Positions 59,346-64,000 of a stretch of DNA of 64,000 nt are shown in pieces. A program made the position numbers and the translations under genes. The stretch's first letter is position 1. Each line of letters begins with the position of its first letter. Under the pieces are notes generated by a model, which searched no databases, was not told the origin of the DNA, and worked only from the letters and a program-made list of their open reading frames with translations. Where the stretch lies: the NCBI GenBank assembly GCA_022661535.1, contig JAKULF010000007.1:1178001-1242000 (forward strand), in the 5' to 3' direction. This DNA comes from Eutypa lata. Taxonomy: Eukaryota > Ascomycota > Sordariomycetes > Xylariales > Diatrypaceae.

Positions 59346-60682
59346 CTAACCACCAAATGTGATTTTACTAGAGTAGGCATTGGTTCTAACGAGGGTTGGT
59401 CCAGGGGTAGCAATTTCATTCGGGGTTTCCTCATGGGCGCTTTCGACATCCCATCTCCGAGTAATAGTTATGGCGTCCGACGAGGGATCGTCCTCGTGAG
59501 AGCTTGGGCCGGTTTCCAATATAGTGAGTGGAATATCGTCATGAAGCCTCATGAAATCGTGATTATTCCCTTCTCTCCTTGCTGGGGGGAATTTGTGATC
59601 TTTGCTCGCCGTTGAGCTAAGGCCGGCTGTTATCGTCGAACTGAGTGTCTTTGTTATTTGCATATTTGTAAGATGGCGTATGCACTTGTTTGTGGCAGGC
59701 TTGATGATTGGGAGACAAGAATTGACCACTCCGAGAGTTGGCTCCAGGATTGAATAAATGGCCCCAGGCGGGGTGCTGTATGTTAGGTCGCTCAAGTCCC
59801 AGCTTTGAAGCCAAAGAACCCGTAGTAGTGACATGACCCAAATGCTATTAAGAAGTTAGCTTTCCATTCTGAGCCCTCAGTTCCATATTAGTATACTTAC
59901 ACCCCACCAAGACTAAACATTGCAGCAACACCAAGTTTCTTTGGTAACGACATCTGTAGGCGAAATAGCATTGGCATTGGCAATGCTACAACAAATGCAT
60001 CGATCACAAGATTCGTAATGCCGGCAACTAAATAAGCAATGTTCTCTCCATTGCATCTTCCATCTGGTATACTTTTATCCCAGCCGTATTGCACTGGTTT
60101 GCAAAGGACAAATCCTTCAAGTATTACGCTAATAAAGTAGGCCATGGTGACCGCCATAGTTGCATAGCAGACATAGCTAAACTTCTTGTTGGGAAAAATG
60201 ACGGTATAGAGGGAGAGAATGGAGAATTTGACGCTCGTGTTTGCGGCCGCCCATAGTAGTTGCCCGGGCAAGAAGAACTGATGTGATACGAGGTTAGAAG
60301 CTGAAATTTGTCACTCAAAACAAGACCTACTTTTAGAAAACGAGCAAAGACCTGGGGGTCTGTTGCTAGAATCTCTTCAACATGGTATCCTAGCCCAGCA
60401 AAAAAGCAAGCTGGTGCACTTCATTAGTTATTATTGAGGAATAGTTTAATAAAAGGGAAAGGTGGGTTTAAAAAGGTGGCGGCAAACTTTCTTACCAGAA
60501 ATAAAATCCGAGGCCATCCCAATGGTAAGAATTAATGCTAGCACTGCCATATAGTCATTGAAAGCAAGACGCATTTTCGTAAGATGCCTTGACCACAGTC
60601 GAAATCCAACGGCAATAATTGAGAAACAAGTCATCACAATTCCCACCACAGTCACCTGAACACCCCCAAGAGCCAAAGTCAT
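59346..60682 (-). CDS. PTH11-like integral membrane protein (rhodopsin-domain family)
   Basis: Exons (minus): 60682-60496, 60410-60331, 60277-59901, 59844-59346; 380 residues, phases close. Start at the ATG of MTLALGGVQVTVVG; an ATG six codons upstream (MFNCNK) is also possible. Seven helices: VTVVGIVMTCFSIIAVGFRL (1), then RLAFNDYMAVLALILTIGMA with the family's (D/N)DY motif (2), GQLLWAAANTSVKFSILSLY (3), VTMAYFISVILEGFVLC (4), NLVIDAFVVALPMPMLFRL (5, the conserved D..V..LP), KKLGVAAMFSLGGVIWVMSL (6), and IYSILEPTLGVVNSCLPI (7, the conserved EP..G). The loop CKPVQYGWDKSIPDGRC carries the family's cysteine pair. The cytosolic tail is Ser/Thr-rich. Not closely similar to the receptor at 2277. 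Located within the putative UbiA cluster; a sensing role there is speculation. Confidence 0.9.
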
Positions 60683-61401
60683 CTTGTTGCAATTAAACAC
60701 AGCTTAGTGTATGGGATGAACAATGGCTTCAAGAATAATGTTTGGATGCAGTTAGAAACAGAGTAGCGACGCTCATTCAGGGGCCCTTGAGGACCTTAAG
60801 GTCTTTTCTCTTTTTATTTCTCAGTATGTACTTTTCTAGATTTAGTGTCGTAGTCTTGTAGTGCAATTTTACTACCAACTGTAATTCTACACATTCCATA
60901 CGTTCATGTAACCACTTTTACCACTCAGAGCCTGCTCACCGTGCCTCTCTTGGCGTGTTACTTTTCTAACTTTGACATGTCCCATTGGGTAGCACCGAAT
61001 ACCTGTTGGTACGAAATGTGGAGTTTTCAATATGCATGTAACAAATCAATAATACAACTGCGTGGGGTTGCATTTGTGCATGCAGTTATACATGAGCTTG
61101 ATGAATTATATGCCGTGTGCGTATAACCAGCAGAAAATACGGCCAATAGACGACGTTCCAAATTATTTATATACCTAGGTATACACCCATCCAGCTCTGC
61201 ATCTACTAAATTATATACATAGATGTACTTTGCACAAGTTGTGGAACGCACCCATGTATCGCATTCAGAACTTGGTCTTTTGTTAATCGAGACCAGGCTA
61301 TGAGCAATAAACCTTGTATAAAGCTTCAGGGAACCCCGCACAGCCTTCATTGATTCTTCAACATCCTTAATTTTTGACTCTCGTGGTCATTCTTTTGAAG
61401 C
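60683..61401. other. Divergent promoter region of receptor and GMC genes
   Basis: Shared upstream region of the receptor (minus) and the oxidoreductase (plus). AT-rich, no gene. The two genes may be co-regulated; no specific site recognised. Confidence 0.55.
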
Positions 61402-63285
61402 ATGGGCCCAAAGGTTTACGACTTCGTGATCGTTGGCGGCGGTACAGCTGGGCTTGTCCTTGCCGCACGCCTATCAGAAGACCCAACTCAGCACATACTC
61501 GTAATCGAAGCTGGGGCGGATTTGAGCAGTGATCAACGTGTAAAGGTGCCGGCCTTGTACGAGACACTGAAAGGCTCTGAAGCCGACTGGGGTTTCAGGA
61601 CTACACCTCAAGTACATTCCAACCCCTGATCCTTTCCCAAATATACCCAGGGCTAACAATTCCACTAGCCGGGATTGAATGATAGGTCAATCTCTTTGAA
61701 TCAAGGAAAGGTCCTCGGAGGGTCCAGTGCTATCAATGCCCACGTATTTGTTCCTCCAACCGATAGTTCGCTGGATTCTTGGGACGCCGATGTCCTCGGG
61801 AACGATGGATGGAATCGAAGTGCGCTCCAACCATACTACTCCAGAGCATTTACATCCCCAAAACCCGACGAAGGGCTGAGAGGGGGGTTAGGGATAGACG
61901 AGTGGAATAAGGCCCCCGACGCTTTCTTTGGGCCTTTGCGATTATCCTTCTCCGGTGACCCTGAGCATCCTATCCGCAAGGCCTGGGCGGACACGTTCCA
62001 TACCAAGGGTTACTATATGCCTGATGACCCTTTCCATAGGGCGTCCATTGGAGCCTTCAGTTGTCTTGCAAGCATCGACCCTGTTACTAAGGAAAGGAGC
62101 TACGCAGCATCTGCATACTACAACCCTATCAAGCACAGGGAGAACCTGGAACTTGTCACGAATGCCTATGCCGAGAAAGTCCTTTTCGAAGGCTCTAACT
62201 CCATAAAAGCCCATGGAGTCCAGTATAAGCATAATGATTCAACGCATATTGCCACTGCAAGCAAGGAGGTGATCCTTGCTGCTGGTGCTTTCCAAAGTCC
62301 CAAAATCCTGGAATTGTCGGGAGTGGGCAACGCAGGATTACTCGAGCGCTACGGGATCAGGGAGACCATAGATCTTCCGGGAGTAGGTGAAAACCTCCAA
62401 GATCATCTCATCTGCGGCATCAGCTTCGAGACAGTTGAAGGCTTGGAAACGCTTGATCCCTTGATTCGGCAAGAGCCAGAAGCTCTGGGGAAAGCCATGC
62501 AGGACTATGCGACGAGCCAGAGCGGTATGCTGACATCCATTGGGCTCCACACATACGCATACCTACCAGTCATATCTGAGGAAGGCCGGAAGACGGTTCA
62601 ACAGCTACTCGAACAGCAACGACCAGGAATGGGGGGATCCCTTCCCGAAGCTCGATCTCGAGCATACTACAAGGTGGCAGAAAGGACCTTGCTTGATACC
62701 AAGCAACCTTCAGGTGCTTTCCTCTCCGTTCTTGGCCAATATATTCTTCCGGTTAATCCCGAATCCAACTCAACCCCTGGTCCCGTGCCAGGCAATTTCG
62801 TTACTCTCGGAGTTATACTTTCTCAACCACTCTCTCGTGGCAGTACGCACATTGCATCTCCTGAACCTTCAGAGGAGCCATTGATTGACCCCAACTACCT
62901 CTCCAATCCCGTCGACATCGAAGTTTTTGCACAACATATGCTATATCTAGAAACGATCGCCACGTCCCCGCCGCTCAATAGTCTCCTGAAGCAGCCGCTT
63001 AGTAGGCGCGACCCGGCGTCTCAATTGACCGATACTGAGGCAGCGAGACGCTATCTACGGACAAGCTCTATATCAATGTGGCACCCGGGAGGAACCTGCG
63101 CCATGTTGCCAAAAGAGAAGGGCGGTGTTGTCAATCCCGAGCTTAAAGTATACGGGGTGGGCAATCTCCGCATTGTGGATTCGAGCATAATGCCACTCAT
63201 CGGTACTGCTAATATTCAATCTACTGTCTATGCAGTGGCAGAAAGAGCAGCGGATCTCATCAAGGTGGAGCACGGACTCAAGTAG
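61402..63285 (+). CDS. GMC-family FAD oxidoreductase
   Basis: Flavoprotein alcohol/aldehyde oxidase or dehydrogenase of the glucose-methanol-choline family. Exons: 61402-61611 and 61669-63285, joined at phase 0; 608 residues. Marks: FAD-binding VYDFVIVGGGTAGLVLAARL (GGGTAG at 12-17), VIEAG at the end of the second strand, GMC signature 1 in GKVLGGSSAINAHVFV, signature 2 in AAGAFQSPKILELSGVG, the catalytic histidine in SMWHPGGTCAM (H542) and the second active-site residue in IGTANIQSTVYAVAERAADL (N585, a common replacement of His). No signal peptide, so probably intracellular, unlike lignocellulose-acting GMC enzymes. That supports a biosynthetic role in oxidising an intermediate. It neighbours the UbiA gene, receptor and regulator. 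Confidence 0.93.
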
Positions 63286-63603
63286 ATATCTATTCTTTTG
63301 TCGTACTCGTCGGGGTCTTTGCTGGATCTTTTCAATCCCTAAATACGATGGGCATCCACCCGTTGGAAGAAGGAAAAAAAAACATATTTGGGTAGTACTC
63401 TGACCTGTACTATCACGTACCTTGCACTTGGTACATTATCTTTCTAAGCATTCTCTTAACATAAACTCAGCTCTTTATATTAACAGCCTCATATCTTATG
63501 TAGTTGGACTTATCAATATTTATGAGTAGTTATGCAGTGGGACTATTCTTTAAATCTTAGACATCTGCGTCATGTGGCCTCGGACCGCAAAGAGAATCGC
63601 AGT
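63286..63603. other. Short intergenic, convergent 3' ends
   Basis: AT-rich; nothing recognised. Confidence 0.6.
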
Positions 63604-64000
63604 CTATCTCGAGAGTGAGAAATTGAGCAACTTCTGTGTCCTCAAGTATTGCGCCATGATCCATTTCATCTGATCGTGCGGCAGAACGATACGATAGTCA
63701 GTGGCCCCGTCCCGAGTCAGCCCAATAACCGTGGTCAAGACCCGGTAGAGTATCATGGCTCCTGAAGATGCCATCTGGTGTTCATGTCGTGACATTGACT
63801 CAGGCAATGATCTCAGGTTGTGGTGCTCTGTGTCAGGTGTCCGTACGTGCGGGAACTTCGGCTTCGCGCCGAGGATAGGGCTCGTAGGTTCCATCATGTC
63901 GCCGACATGGTAGGGCACGCTCGCGCAGATCTCGTCCATGATGCGCTGAATTCGCGATTGAATGCCTTCTACAGAGGTCGACGGACTATCGCTGTGTGAG
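63604..64000 (-). CDS. C-terminus of a probable fungal Zn2Cys6 transcription factor (partial)
   Basis: Open minus-strand frame from the right edge to a stop at 63604. The visible 131 residues read SRIQRIMDEICASVPYHVGD, then a polar loop, SGAMILYRVLTTVIGLTRDG, and finally MKWIMAQYLRTQKLLNFSLSR, a pattern I associate with the very C-terminal end of the fungal-specific transcription factor class that follows a Zn2Cys6 DNA-binding domain. The DNA-binding part would lie beyond the right edge, so the call rests on this tail only. If correct, it could regulate the adjoining UbiA/GMC genes. Confidence 0.6.
   Translation of the reverse strand, partial: SHSDSPSTSVEGIQSRIQRIMDEICASVPYHVGDMMEPTSPILGAKPKFPHVRTPDTEHHNLRSLPESMSRHEHQMASSGAMILYRVLTTVIGLTRDGATDYRIVLPHDQMKWIMAQYLRTQKLLNFSLSR

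Noticed and set aside
1..64000. CRISPR arrays, bacterial operons, rRNA genes
   Set aside because: No regularly spaced direct repeats with unique spacers and no rRNA signatures seen; the DNA is eukaryotic.

Overview
The window is nuclear DNA of a filamentous ascomycete (Pezizomycotina, most likely a sordariomycete). The reasons are the intron style (mostly 46-80 bp, GT..AG, with CTAAC/TACTAAC branch sites), the gene families present (PTH11-like receptors, a HET-domain protein, a DUF3405 protein, a sedolisin, a fungal C6-type regulator, a paxillin-like LIM protein), and long AT-rich gene-free stretches, one of which carries a relic with RIP-like (CpA to TpA) stop codons. Exon structures were worked out by hand from splice signals, reading phase and protein continuity. 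Where the phases closed without a stop the model is called firm.

Left end (1-8.9 kb): a cytochrome P450 running off the left edge, a PTH11-like receptor, a decayed second PTH11-like receptor, and a DHA2-type MFS exporter. This resembles a secondary-metabolism or defence neighbourhood. Centre-left (9.5-16.4 kb): two large divergently transcribed genes of unknown function (about 1,062 and 545 aa), separated by a 1.25-kb spacer with a decayed 113-bp tandem duplication and a palindrome. I regard this pair as the best candidate for an undescribed system. The 545-aa product may belong to the lipid-binding TULIP/P47-like class, but this is only a hypothesis. Then follow a secreted sedolisin (17.7-19.6 kb), an ABM-fold monooxygenase-like protein (21.2-21.7 kb) and a small cysteine-rich secreted protein (22.9-23.3 kb).

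Middle (26-43 kb): a membrane-anchored DUF3405 protein, a 5.2-kb gene-free stretch with many microsatellites, a two-LIM paxillin-like protein, another long gene-free stretch, and the housekeeping gene for inositol-3-phosphate synthase, followed by an intron-containing tRNA-like gene on the minus strand.

Right part (44-64 kb): a many-exon membrane protein of unknown function, a single-exon HET-domain protein, a secreted zinc-hydrolase-like protein, a 258-bp MITE-like element with long inverted repeats and a 5-bp target duplication, and, at the right edge, a compact group of UbiA-type prenyltransferase/terpene cyclase, PTH11-like receptor, GMC oxidoreductase and the C-terminus of a probable Zn2Cys6 regulator. 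This last group has the make-up of a terpenoid biosynthetic cluster continuing beyond the window.
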